Positions 31,858 through 45,745 of a stretch of DNA of 64,000 nucleotides are shown here, piece by piece; the first letter of the stretch is position 1; the number at the start of each line of letters is the position of its first letter. This DNA comes from Antennarius striatus (lineage: Eukaryota > Chordata > Actinopteri > Lophiiformes > Antennariidae), in the NCBI RefSeq assembly GCF_040054535.1, contig NC_090779.1, positions 20,301,001 to 20,365,000 on the forward strand. The letters are read 5' to 3'. The position numbers and the translations under genes were made by a program. The notes below the pieces were generated by a model. It ran no database searches and had not been told where the DNA came from. It worked only from the letters and a program-made list of their open reading frames with translations.

Positions 31858-34800
31858 GTATAGTATAATTCTTGTTTAATAAGACAAAGAAAATCTTGGT
31901 CCTACAAAAGATTGAATGATTTCTTTCCTGGCTCATACCCCGGCCATCCACCAAGGGTTGCATAATCCCCCTAGTTGTTGTTGTGGATCCTGCTTACAAA
32001 CCAAACAACAAACCCATAGCTGACACCAGAATGCACTTGGTAGGGTAAATATTTACTTGGACCATTCCATTTCTGAGTGGTGCTTAAACATTCATTTTTG
32101 CCTGTGAAACTAGAGCAAGCTTGTCGAGGCCCATACAGCTGGTTAGCTACATGCTGAGTTTCTCTCTTACTGCTTCTTAGAGAGGGGTAATTTTTTATCA
32201 AGCAGGTAATGAATGTTCAACGGTTGACTGGTTGCACATCCTTTTTTATTTAGATCATTGCCAGGGTCAGCGTGGACAACCGAACCAGAGCTTTGGTTCA
32301 GGGTCTTCACAGGGCGTCAGATGTACGGGTCTACATCAACCGGGTGGAGGACCTCAGCTACCATCTCCTGGAGTTTCCAGAGACTTGTGGTGTTGCAGTC
32401 AAGGTGAAAACCCTGAACAAACCAGCAATTTTCCCTCTTTTTTTTTTTTTTTTTGCAGTGTACTACAGTATTTAATCTTTGTCATCTCAAATATCTGACT
32501 CTACTTGGCATATCTCATGTTTGGCACTAGCTCATAGTGTCGGGAGTGTGTTTATCACATCATATTTTTAATTCATACATAAATGTGTTGTATTTGGCAT
32601 GTAAATAATGCAGATAATGGCCTTCTGTTTGTATTTGTGAATTTTCCCATACCAGGCAAAAAGTGAAAAGCCGAGCAAATACATGCTGACTGTATAATAC
32701 AGCATTTATTATGTCTCAGTTCAATCTGTGTTTGTGTCAGGAACAGAGTCAGTGCTAATCCAATCCAAACCAAGGACTTTTTTAAGGAGCTTGAAAACAA
32801 TATCAACGATAAGGTTGACGTATCTTTGAAATAATGTTTCATAGCATTGCAACGGACAGAACAGAGACCAATGTGGTCATTTTGGCCTAAATGTGGTCAG
32901 TCTGTGAGATAAAAACTTACCCTGAACTCTCATATTACATATTTCTCCTGAGTCTCATTGCAGACCATCCTTTTTTGCATTTCTGCAGTAACCCAACATT
33001 TTAACTTTGACTTGCAAAATGGAAAAACTTGTCGATTTCCAACCAGCTCTAGGGAAATGATGAGATCAACTGCTTGTTCTGAATGCATTGATTGTTTTGC
33101 CCTTGCTTGAGTTAGTGCATGCTCAAAGAACACAAACAACACAATACAAGCAATGCAGTAGGACAAGAGGAGAAAAGATAGTTGGGTCTGCCTTCATCCC
33201 TGTATCCAGATTGTTTTTTCTGACTGCTGCAGCATTTTTTTTGTGTTTTAAAGGAAAAGGTTATCCCTTGCCTCCTGCGCCTGAAACAGGCAAATGATCC
33301 AGGCTTGAGAGCAGCAGTCAGGGAGGCGCTGGCTCTGGTGGGCTATCATGCACCTGTTAAAGGCAGAGGAATAAGGATCCTGTCTATAGATGGAGGGGGA
33401 TTGAGGTAGTTTAGTTCTTTTTCTGTTCTGTTTTTTTTTTGGTAACTAAATCACTAAGTACAGTATCGTGTTTTTAAAAGCAAGTCACTGCTGACAGTAT
33501 CAGTGTCAGTCTGTCAAGTAAATGTAGTCAGGGATTTGTATCCCATTTGTCTTTGTCATTCCAATTTAAACATCATCTAACTGTCACTCTTGATGGGTGG
33601 TTTGTGTGCTGTGGTTTGTCATTTGATTGTTTAATGCCTCACTGTTTGTGTCTAATTTTGACGTTCTGTTTTCAGGGGACTTCTTGCACTACAGACGTTG
33701 CACAAATTGGAGGCCCTGACCGGCAAACCCATCTATAAACTGTTTGATTATATTTGTGGTGTCAGCACAGGTTTGCAGCTGCCATATTTTATCATTTCTG
33801 TCAACGTGTCTGGATGATGAGAGCACAGTAGAACTGATCACACGCTAATCCATTTGTCGCTTTTGTATATTTTGTGGTAGGTTTCACCAACATCATGCTA
33901 ATGTCAATCCTGTTTTTTCCATAATCAAATTAGCCAGTGAAACTGATGTCAGAAATGATAATTGGATGAGTTCCTACTTTTTTGGCTCTTTAAAATCCAC
34001 ACTAGGGGGCGCTATGGACCACCCCCTGCCTGTTCTGTCCACCTGCCTCCTGGTTGATTTCATTTTCTTAGCATATTGCAAAACCTGCATTTTATCTGCA
34101 GAGCACATTAGGTTTTAATTACCAGACGTTTCTGGGTGTCCCCAAATCAGTTAGCTCAGTCTTAATTAACAGTAGTTGGAGGTATTTCATCTTCACACGT
34201 AATGAGTATGAAAGTGTAATGTAATCTCCGTCCTATATCATATAATCTCCACACATATAAAACCCATCTGGGTCACATCTGGCTGGTCTGATCCGCCAGG
34301 GACATCCTCTCGCCGCCCCGTTGTCACTTGAAAAGACCTGTAATCACAAGGAGAAAGTAAATGAAAAGTGGTGTAATGGCCATGTTAATCCCATGTAATA
34401 CCTGTGAATGAGTCATTCGAATAATGTTGCTCTGAACGGATAATCCATGTGGATGTTAACTTTGCTCCACATAACACCTTGAGAGTGACAAAACAAGAAC
34501 ATGTGTATGCCTGTTTTCTCATTAATTGTTAACATTAGTTGATGATACATTCCTACAGGAGTAACCGATGCTTTTACACTTCCCGTTAATATGAAAATGG
34601 TTTTGTACAGTTTGTTTTCGGGTACCTATCAGTGCCTTTTAATCTTTGGACACTTGTTTGTCTTTTTCTTTCAGGTGCTATTCTAGGCTTTATGCTGGGT
34701 GTCTTCCAGATCCCACTGAACGAGTGTGCTGATCTTTACCGGAAGTTGGGTTCGGATGTCTTCAAGCAAAATGTCATTGTTGGCACCGTGAAGATGGGCT

Positions 34801-37800
34801 GGAGCCACGCTTTTTATAACAGTGAATCATGGGAAAACATCCTCAAGTTAGTTTGTTAGTCATTGATTTCCCAGTGGTTACAGTGATATATCAGTGTTTG
34901 AAAGTCAATGGTTTCCAACCAGTTTCTAACCATCAAGCCTCCCATTGTATATGTCAGAGTTAAGTGAAGTGTGTGATAATTCTTTTAAAATTGTGGCTTT
35001 ATTTCCATAGTCAGATAATGTGCAGAATGTTTTAAATGGCTTGAATGCTATTTTACAAAAGTAATTTATTTCAACTATGCTAATCACAGAATGATTTCAA
35101 GTTCCATTAACTGATACGCGGGAGGATTTTGTAAAGCTTGCAGAAGGAAATTGGCAGCATGATACACTGCCTTTTCAGAATTTACTCATTTTCTGTCTAC
35201 CCTTCCACAGAGAGAAAATGGGCTCCCAACTCCTGGTGGAGACTTCAAGAAACCCTGAATGTCCCAAGGTGAGGTTTAGAAGATGATTTTACTAATGCTT
35301 CCGTCTTATTCTGTCCCAGTAATGATTCCACTGAGGCTCACAAAGCCATGATGATAGTAAACTGACCTCTGCAAATATAATGCCTACATTGTAGATCTGT
35401 TGACTTAGAAAATTCTACCTCTTACTGAAAGGGAAATATCATGTATCTTTGCCGTCACCTGCAGGTGGCAGCGGTGAGCACCATTGTGAACAGGGGTACT
35501 CCTTTGAAGGCGTACGTGTTCAGGAACTACAATCTTCTGCCAGGGGTGCGCTCCCACTATCTGGGGGGAAGTCAGCACCAGCTCTGGCAGGCCATCCGTG
35601 CTACATCAGCTGCCCCCGGGTATTTCCAGGAGTTCACCTTGGGGAATGATCTCCACCAGGTCAGACCCAAACACACACGGGTAACTGGGCAGTTCAAATA
35701 TTGACTGCTGCCCTTATTTGTCCATCCTTAGAGGTGACTAATATCTAACCTGTCACATTAGGAGAGGTGTCTACTGTGATGCTCTTCCTATGTTTAACCC
35801 TGAAACCCAAAGTCGCGTCACTTTCTGATAGAGGTCTATTTTGTGCTAATACTCTCTTTTACACGCTGTTTTCCGGGTGACAGTTTAATACGAGTCCTCC
35901 ACTAAACCAGTACAGGATTGGCTGTTGGTGTGCTGGATTTTAATACCAAGTATAGTCAGTGTTGCCGGTGGAGAGTTTGAAGGATTTCATTAAGCCTAAT
36001 GGGTAAAATCCTCTGCACAGCAGCAGAGAGGGAGGAACTGCATTTCCATTCCGTCAGTGTTTATTTTGCCTCAGTTACGTTGTGATAGGAAATTGAGGGG
36101 TAGAGTCACTGTGAGACACACTTAAATCCATCTCCGCTAAACAGGTATGCATTAGCCTTCAGTGAAGAAAACCACTGGTCCACTCTGCTGTTTTACTGAT
36201 CAATACACACTTCTCCATTTTCCTTTACCTTCAGAGTATGGAATTAGTCAGCAAAGGCCACAGAAGAAACAAGATACTACATGTATAGGGACGTGCAAAA
36301 CAAGTGTTAATCTTATTTCGCTCAGAACAACAAAACATCAAGGCAAATCGTTAAATGCCACTTCTGTTTTGAGCTTTATTACCTCATTGAATTGAAACTC
36401 AAGACGAAGGATGGGCGTAAATACAAACTCAACTTAGACGCAGCATACAGACTGAAGCAGCAGTTTGCATCAAAGGCAGCCTCCCATGTCCATCCGCTGC
36501 TGTTGTCTTAATTGGATGGCGTGTTAGTTGTGTAGGTGAATTCAGGAGTTCAGGGGGAGAGAATGAAAGAGACTTTTTGATGCAGCTCCACCTTCGGGGG
36601 GAGATTTCCCCAGCTTGCCATCAAGGAGGTCTCACCCCACTCTGAGATGCATAAATTAGTCCAATGCAGCGCTTTCTTCATCACACACAGTTTGACTGCT
36701 GCATCTGGCTCGTTAGAATGAAAAGACAGACAATCTAATTATGGAATTGCTTTTCCAAACTATGCCATTCTCTAAAGCAGGAAAGCTTATAGGTGAGATG
36801 CAATACACACAGTAGTTAAATATATTCAACACATTCCAGGAGAAACCAGTAAAATTCACAATTTATCTCTGTTTAATTTCTGCTTACAGAAACTTTCAAA
36901 CAAGAAACTAAATGAAATGAGCTTCAATCTTGGTTTGATGGTGTTATTTTTTGTCTTCTCATGTTTTTCTCAGACTGAAAAATCTTTTGAGGGTTTTTTT
37001 TAAAAGAGGTTTTTGTCTTGATTGACTGCTGCTGTGGGATTTGATCTTATCATATTTGCTTCACACTTTTTGGGGGGCAGTTTTCACCTGTCTTCACCAT
37101 GACATGTCATTTCAAATAACAAACAGGTTTTATGCAGATGTTCAAAGTAACAAATGGGATAAAGGAAGAAATAAATCTTGGTGCCCAAGAGCCGTTACAA
37201 CTTCTTCAACTTTTGCTTAAAAATAATACTGATCATCAAGTTTGGTGAATAAAGATGAAGCCTTCAAGCAACAGAAGCTTCTGTTGTAACTTTATGATCA
37301 AATTCAAAATCCCATTCATGAAAAATAGCTATAATAACATGGGATAACACAAAATAAAATGTGACATGTTTTCAGTAATAACAAACACTAACTGAAGCCA
37401 ATTGAAGCATTTTCTGTCAATTTCCCGGCCACTTTCCAAATGCCACCCAGCCCATCGGCTTCATTTGAGGCTTCTTTAGCCGCTGGAACCAGTCGTGAGC
37501 AAAACATGCCGTCTGTGTGATGTCAGGATTCCCGGGAGAGAGAGTCATCTCTTTCTTTTCCACTAACGCCCACAGAGGTTTCCACTTAATTCAGGCCCCG
37601 AACAATCATCCTTTCACGCTGCAAATGCAGGAGAGGTGCCATGCCATGTGCTGAAAGAATGCAGAAATTCTCAAGCAGAATTTCAAAAAAAGGTTGTGAT
37701 TGTTTGCTGATGATTTTGCAAAGCTGCAATGAAAAGCTGGCAAAGGCAGATTCTGACTGGTAGGCAGGGGAAAATTAAACTCTAAGGAAGACCTTTGAAG

Positions 37801-40800
37801 CACAGCAGCCATTGTTTTATCAAAGCCTTGCACTTGCTGCCGTAGCCATGGAGAGGATGCCTCAGTGAGGGGAGGCAAGGGGGGAAAGAGTGGAAAAAAT
37901 AAAGGAGATGAAGAAGGGGAGGTTCCACATTAAAGTACTCTCAGTTATCTCCACACTGAAGAACACAGAAGTAGGAGACAGACGTTTCACAGTGGATTCC
38001 AAGGCATGTGCGAAATGGAGGGCTTGATTCCCCACCCCCCCACCCCCAACGTAGTTGCTATGGCTTCTCCTGAAGGGATGGGGAGGAATTGGAACATGTT
38101 TTGTGCACACCTCTACCATGATGGACTATATGGGATCATTGGATCACCATCCACACAGCTCAACATGGAACATCAGAAGTTGTCACACAATCTGAAAAGG
38201 AAGTCACATCAGCAGTATCATAGATTCCTCTGCTAATGAGCAACAGAGGGAACAACTCATAAGTGATTCTGGAATCATTACACGAATCAGCTTTGGGTTT
38301 AAGAACTATTGCTGAACAAACTAACATGCAGGGAGAGGCTTATGATCTTGCATATTCTCACCGTAAAGAGATGAAGTGATTGGTCATGAATTTTCATAGA
38401 GGACGAGAAGACAGGTGACAGATAGTCTAAATCTCTTCGTGTTCCCTGCCTTCTCCTCCTGTGTGAAGCCAGGGGACATCAGGCTGGAGGCTGTTGGACA
38501 TCAGGTTGTGAGCCCTGTTGCAGACAGCTTCTTTTTCAGTGTGTTTCTGACTTAAGTGTGAGCAGGCACATATGAATTCTCTCGTTGTCACTTTACCTTT
38601 TTTTTTTTTCCACTGCTCGCTGCACTTTTTGTTCTGTTCTACACAAATGCTCTGGCACACATCCGCATCCCCTTCGCCTCTAACCCCTTTACCTCCTCAC
38701 TGCACTGCACCATGCTCTGCAAGCCTCTCACTGCAACTGGCTGCAGATCAAGCTTCTGGGGATGTTAAAAAAATTGCAGCTTTAAAATTTCCCTTACAAT
38801 GTCTTGATATGCAAGTCTATATGTAGAGTTGTCTCTAACACACACAGCAGGGAAAATAGCTTATTACTTCTTGTGGAGAGTTTTGGTGATTGACGGAGAA
38901 TATACGCTCTCTGAAATGAAATTGTGGAATGTGTAAATAAAGCCCAGAGAATTATAGACAGAGTAAATAACGAGAAAAAAAGGGACTCAGCACCCCTTTG
39001 AAATTGGAATGAGTACAGGTGGCAGGGATGATTCATTGTTCCAGTAGTTAGTGGTGTGTGGTTGTCTATCCGTCATCCATTTTCTTGTAGACAAGACGAT
39101 CGAGAATTGCCTCGTCTTGAGCTGCATTAGAGACGTGTGATACACCCCAGAGGAGACGCTAGCTCATCGCAGGGAGGTGTGTGGTCGTGTTGTCTTCAAA
39201 TCTTTGGGAAAAGACTCTTTCATAGGATTGCCCTGGAGCAAACTCGGCCCTCAAAGATGGATCAGTCTTCTGTAGTCAGCTTGGGCAGATGACTTGACTC
39301 TCAGTGCGACCTTTGGTACATGTCAAGAGACCAAGGCAAAGAGGAGGACTGGTCGTCATAAACACATAATACGGCATGCAGACCTCTCACTTGACCTGGA
39401 TGCCAGTTAGGAGTTACGCTCACCACAATAACACTGCTGTCATTCTCATCTCCCTGCCTTGACAGTGGTGGCCTTTATGTGGGCTGGATGCCATTTAAGC
39501 AATTAATTGTAACTCAATGAGAAGATTTATTTTCTAGATTTGGAAAGTGACTTGAAGAGCGTTCTGTTATCTGCAAACCAGACTGAAGATTTGTTAGTAT
39601 AGAGTACAGTACACATGAAGTTTTTTAAATAGCAGCCTAATTATCGACTTCATTGATTGAATCTCTGGAAAACAGTCTTGTTATTGTGACAGGCACAATC
39701 GGACCTCCGTGGCTTATATAATGCTTTCCTAATTAATCATTTGAAAGAGAAGGGAGCCTCAGTGGCAGAGCTTCCACAATAAATCATGACAGAGCTCAGT
39801 GGCCCCATGTCCAGCCCTGGTGAAGAAGCCAAAGAAGATATTATAATGAGCAACTCATTGGGACTGTGATGTGAATGCTACATGTGTGTTAAAGGTTCAC
39901 CTCATTTAGATTTAAGCAAGCACTCTGCTCTTTTCTTTGGTGTGACGTCTCTTAGCAATCCATCCTCACGAAACGGCATAGAAGCTCGTGGTTTAGAGGA
40001 ATATTGAGGTACGGGAGTTGAATGAAGAACATGAAGTTTGCTGTCCCAGCTAATGGGAGCTGACATACACTGAGGCGTGAAATGACTTCTACTGATCCTG
40101 ACGATAGCAGCTCTTTCCCATTCAGTTCAACTCCCCCCATCAAAGCGGCCTAAACACGCCGAATAGAGATATGCTCTAAAAAGTTAATAATAACAGAAAC
40201 ATTTCAAACAGCAAACTGTACCTCTAAATTGTGCATGTCTACATTTGGTTTATTTATCATCTTATGTCATGCAGAGTAACATGTCAACCTGTATAATCTC
40301 AACAGTTTTATTTCACAATATACTGGAAGAATGGGTTTATTTCTAACCTTAAATCACCATAATTGGCATTCTGAAGAAGTGAAACGTCTTCCCAGAGGTG
40401 CAGAAGACCTAATTAGTTGAGAGCATGCTTTATTTTGGCTGCAGGGAAATGCAGAGCTGATTGGTGGATCAGCCATTAGACCCTGAAGGGCAAAGTCGAG
40501 GCTTGGGGAGCCGTGATCCTCCAGAGTATCAACACACCTGCTCTACGGGAATCAAGGAACTCTGCCAAAGGAAAGCATTAAGCTTTTCTGGAAGGTAGAA
40601 TTCATACTCCGTGATTCTAAATTTGGTTTTTGTTTACTCTCAGGTTAAATTTCCATTGGCCGACTGTGTTGTGCCCTTTGAGGACATTTATCTGTTGACA
40701 CATGGTTGTCGCTGTAGGGGGTAGTCGCTCTGTCTGAGCAGCATTACAACTCTACGTCCTCATGAATTGAGGTTTTGCCTTCTGCCCAAGTTTTTTTTTG

Positions 40801-43800
40801 TGAAAAAAAAGCTATAGAGTTTGACCAAATTGTATGCAAAGCTGATTTGCAGATTGTCCTAAGTAGATCATTGTTTCTAATTCAACTCCTTAACCAAATA
40901 TGACATGGCCTCAAGAAACCTTCAAGTGAGAGTGTGTCGGTCGACCAAGTATGGAGATTTTTCCATGGAAACACCCCAGCTCTAGTACAGCATCTGCCAA
41001 AATGCTCTCATTGTGAGTTTAGTGCAGTGCCGTATTCCTCAAGCAGGAAGAGGTTTGTTGATGAAAGAAGATAATAGATATGATTTATCTTCTGGATTAT
41101 TGAGTCCTCTGAAACTTGGAGTGTTTCACACAAATTGAACCCACCAATCATCCGGTGGCGCCGCTTGCACTTGTCACTGCCAAAAAGCCAGACTTTGCTT
41201 TAATTATGTTCATCATCTTTGAATCGCCCAGGCAGGTTACAGCGATCAATCCCCAGTTCATAAGTGAATTGTGCTGCTGGGTTGTACTAATATACGCCCC
41301 GGTTCTGCGAGGCAGGCCACCATTCTTATGAAACGTGCCCCCCAGGCTATGAGTACAAAGACTTTCAGAGTGGACCCAAACTGTTGCTATAATTGCCACT
41401 GAGTTTAGAAAATGGAGCGAGTGATGAGAAAACTGCTTAGTTGTTTTGTTTCCTGCTGGGTTCGCCTGGTGCTCGCTACTGTGAGCCCCTGTGTCTCCGT
41501 TAGGAGCAGCTCTGATTGAGGCACTTCCTCCTTCTCTGTGAGTGGTTTTCTAGCTTGCCAGACACCCCTACTGATGCAAAATGATGTGCTATGGACAAAC
41601 GTACGCCTCAGAAGTTCTTCTGTGCTTTGTGGCTGAGTGACTACTTCTTTGGGTGATTCTGTCAGTCGGTGAAATGGATGCCAACCACAGCTGAACTAAT
41701 ACGACATATTATCACAACAGATGATTTAATTTGAATCACTGAACACTCCTCTGTATGGCAGTGCTACAAAAAGGGGCTGCTGACTTTTCTTCAGTTTAAG
41801 CTATACTAGCACCAAGTCTCAATGGATGGCAGCATCAAGGCGTTCAACACTTGGATCCAGACTAATGCATCAGGGGTTATGTTTGGACATTCATCCAGAG
41901 GATGAAGAGCCAACATTTTGCTGATCCCCTGATGATGTAGCCTCTGCTGTCTCTCCTGATCAGCAATTTGAAACTTCGAGGTATTTATATAACTGAGACT
42001 AGAAAACGTGTATATTTAAGAAGCTGGACCCACTGAATTGAGGAATTCCTTTTTGAAAAATAAATGTATAAAATAACTACTCACTGATTGGCAAAAGTTA
42101 ATTTGTTGTCAATCAGATAATCACTACAGCCGTACACTAGCTATTTCATATGTTGTTTGCATTATCGTTGTGAGCGCTTTTGCTTACTTATTGCAACATA
42201 TGGATCTCTTATGGGCTGAAATTATTGATCTTTTATCAGGGTCATTTACTGTTATATTAAAAACAAGTCACTTGTACATCATCTACTGATTTCTATATCG
42301 ATAGCACCCCCTCATTTTTAACACTGTGCATCAACAGATTTGTGCAGTAGTTGTGGGGTCTTACCCTGTAAAATTCGCCCCTCCCCCTGTACCCCAAGGC
42401 TCAATGTGTGTTATGTATGCTGTCAGAAACACCCACATTATTACACGCATTGACTCTAAACATGCATGAGGTTGCGATCAAACATGCACATACTGAAGGC
42501 ACATAGACATCTTTCCCCTAGTATGTTCTTAGACACTTGGGCCCCCTTGTCCCCCCCTCCCAGGCCCCCCAGCCTGGCCTCTTTAATGAGGAGTGGCCCT
42601 TGTGCGTTTGATCCTGCTGCCAGCCCGCGGCTCATCGCTCCTCAGCCTCATGCCTATTCAACAGTCCTCATAGCCCCTCCAGTTACTCCCCGATTGCTCC
42701 GGGTAGACTGGTTCCAAAGCAAATGCACTCCTGGGCAGTTGTTCAATATCAAAGCCAATCTGACTGAAACTGGGAGGAGAGAAGTAGACGATGAGAAAAA
42801 AACAAAAACTTCTTCTTATTCAATCACCTCTGTAACTGCACATTGATTCGTTCTTTTTGTTCCATCAGATGTTCTTCAAAAACTGAAGCTATTGAGTTTT
42901 GAAATCTATAAAAGGTTTTGAAGTTTTCAAAGCCAGTCAACTGGTTTCACTCATTGTGGTCTCGGTGATTAAAAAAAAAAAATCATTGCCTGTAAATGGA
43001 GTTTCTAACTGAGCACTTCTTTTGTTTGTGTACAGGATGGAGGTCTGCTGATTAACAACCCCACGGCGCTGGCTGTCCATGAGTGTAATTGTTTGTGGCC
43101 TAATACGCCACTGGATTGTGTGGTCTCGCTTGGTACGGGTCGCATCGAAACACTCGGCAAGAACGGCACCACTTACACAAGCCTCAAAACCAAACTCAAC
43201 AACGTCATCAGCAGCGCCACAGACACTGAGGGTAAGTGCAGTTACTATTAAAGGTCAGTCAGTCATCTTCAGATTACCACCGCTATATCCGCCGCAGCGG
43301 GTCACGGGGAGCTGGAGCCTATCTCGGCGGCAGAGGGCGTGAGGCGGGGGACACTCCGGGCACGATGCCAGTGCACCGCGGAGCCACACACAACCAAGCA
43401 CACACACAGTCATTCCTACGGGCAATTTGGAACGCTTTAAGGGGGCAATTTAAAAATTTTGTGTTTATGGCATGTTTTAGTAGATCCATAGTGGGTGGAA
43501 CAGCTCCTGATTGGAGAATCCACTTTTTAAAAAATGAAATTACCCCAAAAACATCCTCAAGGTGAGCTCAGATTGGGGTTGAAGATAAACTTTATGAATA
43601 TGTTTATGTATTGGTTACATCATCCATCATGTTTTGAAAGTTGAACTTAAAAACCTCTTGGACTTTTCAATTCAAAACTCTGGTCCACTGACAAACACCT
43701 GATCATTTTTTTCCAGTCGATGCTTAACAAGTTACATCCCAATCTAAAGGCTGACAACCTGCGTCAACTATGAGGAACGGTGGTCAAAAGATGAAAGTCA

Positions 43801-45269
43801 CCTTCAGGGATAAGCCATAGAGTACATAAATACATGGACTCGATTGAACTAGATGCTGTATTGAAATTGTTTGCAGCGTAGATTTATTTGTCCGCATGTT
43901 TTTTTTTCTACAAATGAAGATGAAATCATCCAATAAGGTTCTGATGCCCCCAGCCAATGAAATCCTTCACTGCAGGTTGTCTTTGCTCCGGATGCGTCCC
44001 ATTGCGGCCCTCTGCTGTGACAACCTCATTTGTTTCCTTATCACCTCTGGCCATGGGCACCTCTGCTGTGCCTAAATTTGTCTTGGTCCCCCCTTTCTGT
44101 TGCTGCTGCTGTTGTGCAAGAGTGTGACCCAGAAGCTCTTCTGCACTTGTTCCCCCTGTGTTCACAATGAAACTCTCTGCAGCTCACCAACAGGCGTTGT
44201 TTTCTTTTTGCTTTTTTGTTTTGGACTAGTTAACCAGGTGTTCATGCGCCTCCTAGGTCATCTTAGTCCTATCGAAAGAGTCCCAATTTGCTGTCGGTTG
44301 TAGACGAGCATGATCTGATGGGGTTTTATAAGTAAACAGAGAACCTGATGGAGCTGGCTTGTACTGACTAACATACTCAGTGCAGATGTACATATTTTAA
44401 TGTCAAAAGAAATAACTGCTGATGCGTGTTTACCTGTTATGTTTACTGTCATTGTTAGACAATCAATTAATAACAAGTTTTGAGTTCTATACAGTTGTGC
44501 AGCAGCCAGTCAAATCCTTTAAATTTGCCATCACCTGGTGCACCATAATTTTCACATTTGATTCACTTGCAGTTTAAATGCCCACACCAATGGGGGGGGG
44601 GGGTAATCTTGCTGGACCCGAAGGCGGTTAGTTCTGATCAGTTATGCATCTGGTGTGGGAACACAGTCAGAAACTACTATTTGGGTACTTCACGCATATT
44701 TACCCTGTTGTTGCTGCTAATTGTATGTTTGTATGTTGGCTTTGACCTTCTCATGCATCAGATTCAAAAACCATGACAGGCAGATATTTTCAGTCTGTAT
44801 GACCTCATGCTCCATTCCCTAAGAGCTGTCAAAGAGCTGACAGATAAGTTTAGACTTTTCAGTCCCTTACCACACATGTTGGTGCTAATAAGAAATTAAA
44901 TGTGTGTTTACAATGCTGGTCTCTGTTGTCCTCAAGATACCATGTTTGTTTTATTGTATAGCCTCTCATTTGCCTCTCTTCATTCATCCAGAGGTTCACG
45001 CCATGCTGGACGCCTTCCTTCCTCCTGACACTTATTTCCGCTTCAACCCCCACTTAAGCGAAGAAATTTCCATGGACGAGAACCGCCAAGAGAAGCTCAA
45101 CATGCTGCAGGCTGAGGGCATCCAGTATTTGGAAAGGAACGAGGAGAAGCTGAAGAAGGTCGCTCGCATCCTTACTCGAGAAAAAAGTTCCACTCAGAGG
45201 TTATCAGAGTGGGTCAGGCTCAGGGCGGACATGTACAACGGTTTTTCATCCCGCTCGTCCAAATTCTAG
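29706..45269 (+). CDS. pnpla8: Calcium-independent phospholipase A2-gamma
   Basis: Patatin-like phospholipase of mitochondria and peroxisomes. Nine coding exons: 29706-30941, 32254-32403, 33254-33405, 33676-33770, 34675-34846, 35211-35268, 35465-35659, 43036-43231, 44992-45269; 2532 bp, 843 residues (human 782), all phases consistent. The first 412 residues come from one exon: an Arg-rich start ([10 protein letters not shown]) suits a mitochondrial presequence, much of the rest is poorly conserved, and [11 protein letters not shown] matches mammals. The catalytic domain has the glycine-rich DGGGLRG (about residue 508), the lipase GVSTG with its serine near 543, and the DGG aspartate near 687. 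It ends SSRSSKF, where mammals end SKL. The ATG at 29706 is chosen because the frame's earlier apparent start is a GTG. Intron 7 is 7.4 kb. Confidence 0.97.
31811..31854. repeat. TA microsatellite
   Basis: (TA)n in the first coding-region intron of pnpla8 (30942-32253). Nothing else recognised in that intron. Confidence 0.95.
35660..43035 (+). other. pnpla8: Large pnpla8 intron 7 (7.4 kb)
   Basis: The other pnpla8 introns are between 0.2 and 1.9 kb. No exon, repeat array or transposon body is recognised here. Several stretches (for example 36640-36800, 37400-37560, 40430-40620 and 41150-41400) are of mixed composition, with AATTA-type motifs and no microsatellites, so they could be conserved non-coding elements. 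That cannot be tested from one sequence. Confidence 0.5.
43262..43415 (+). mobile_element. Common teleost interspersed-repeat fragment
   Basis: CCGCCGCAGCGGGTCACGGG, GAGCTGGAGCCTATCTCGG, CGTGAGGCGGGGGACACTCC and a final GAGCCACACACAACCAAGCAC match the left half of a very common teleost repeat. It lies 31 bp after the pnpla8 exon ending at 43231. An open frame crossing it (43079-43342) is spurious. Confidence 0.65.
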
Positions 45270-45589
45270 ATGCAGCGAATCCTTCTTTACCTCACACAAG
45301 AACACTTTCCGCATGAACTTGTAATGTTAACATGATTACTGGGTTGCAATTGTTTATCTCTCAACCTGTTGCTCATAAGAATGTTGTTTGAACAAACAGC
45401 TTCCCATTGAACCAACAGACCAAGCACTACCTTCCTCTTCATTCATATACTTTTTGTTGGGATATCATTGGGATCAATGGCTATTCATCTTGTATGCCTA
45501 AGTTACCAGTAAATCATTTTTTAAATTACTGTATTTTAATTTGTTAGAAGTTACATAGATGAAAAGTACATACTGTATGAAGCAACCCA

Positions 45590-45745
45590 TAGGAACCAGT
45601 TGGCAGTAGCTTAGCATAAAGGTGGAAAAACAAACAGGAAGTGAGGTTTTATCCAAATGCAACAAAAACGTCCGTCCAAAAAGTAGGTGCTACATGTTTC
45701 CTGGTTCAAGACTTTGTGCTAAGCTAAGGTAACCATCTTTTGACT
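45590..45745 (+). mobile_element. Candidate interspersed repeat
   Basis: AGTAGCTTAGCATAAAGGTG, ACAAACAGGAAG and later TTGTGCTAAGCTAAGGTAACC resemble a common percomorph repeat with the paired words CTTAGCATAAAG and GCTAAGCTAA. Weak assignment. Confidence 0.35.

Noticed and set aside
42466-42846. 126-codon open frame in pnpla8 intron 7
   Set aside because: Proline-rich low-complexity start, no family resemblance, no splice context and no support on either side.
43079-43565. Open frames running from a pnpla8 exon into intron sequence
   Set aside because: They use other phases than the catalytic-domain frame and cross the interspersed repeat at 43262-43415.
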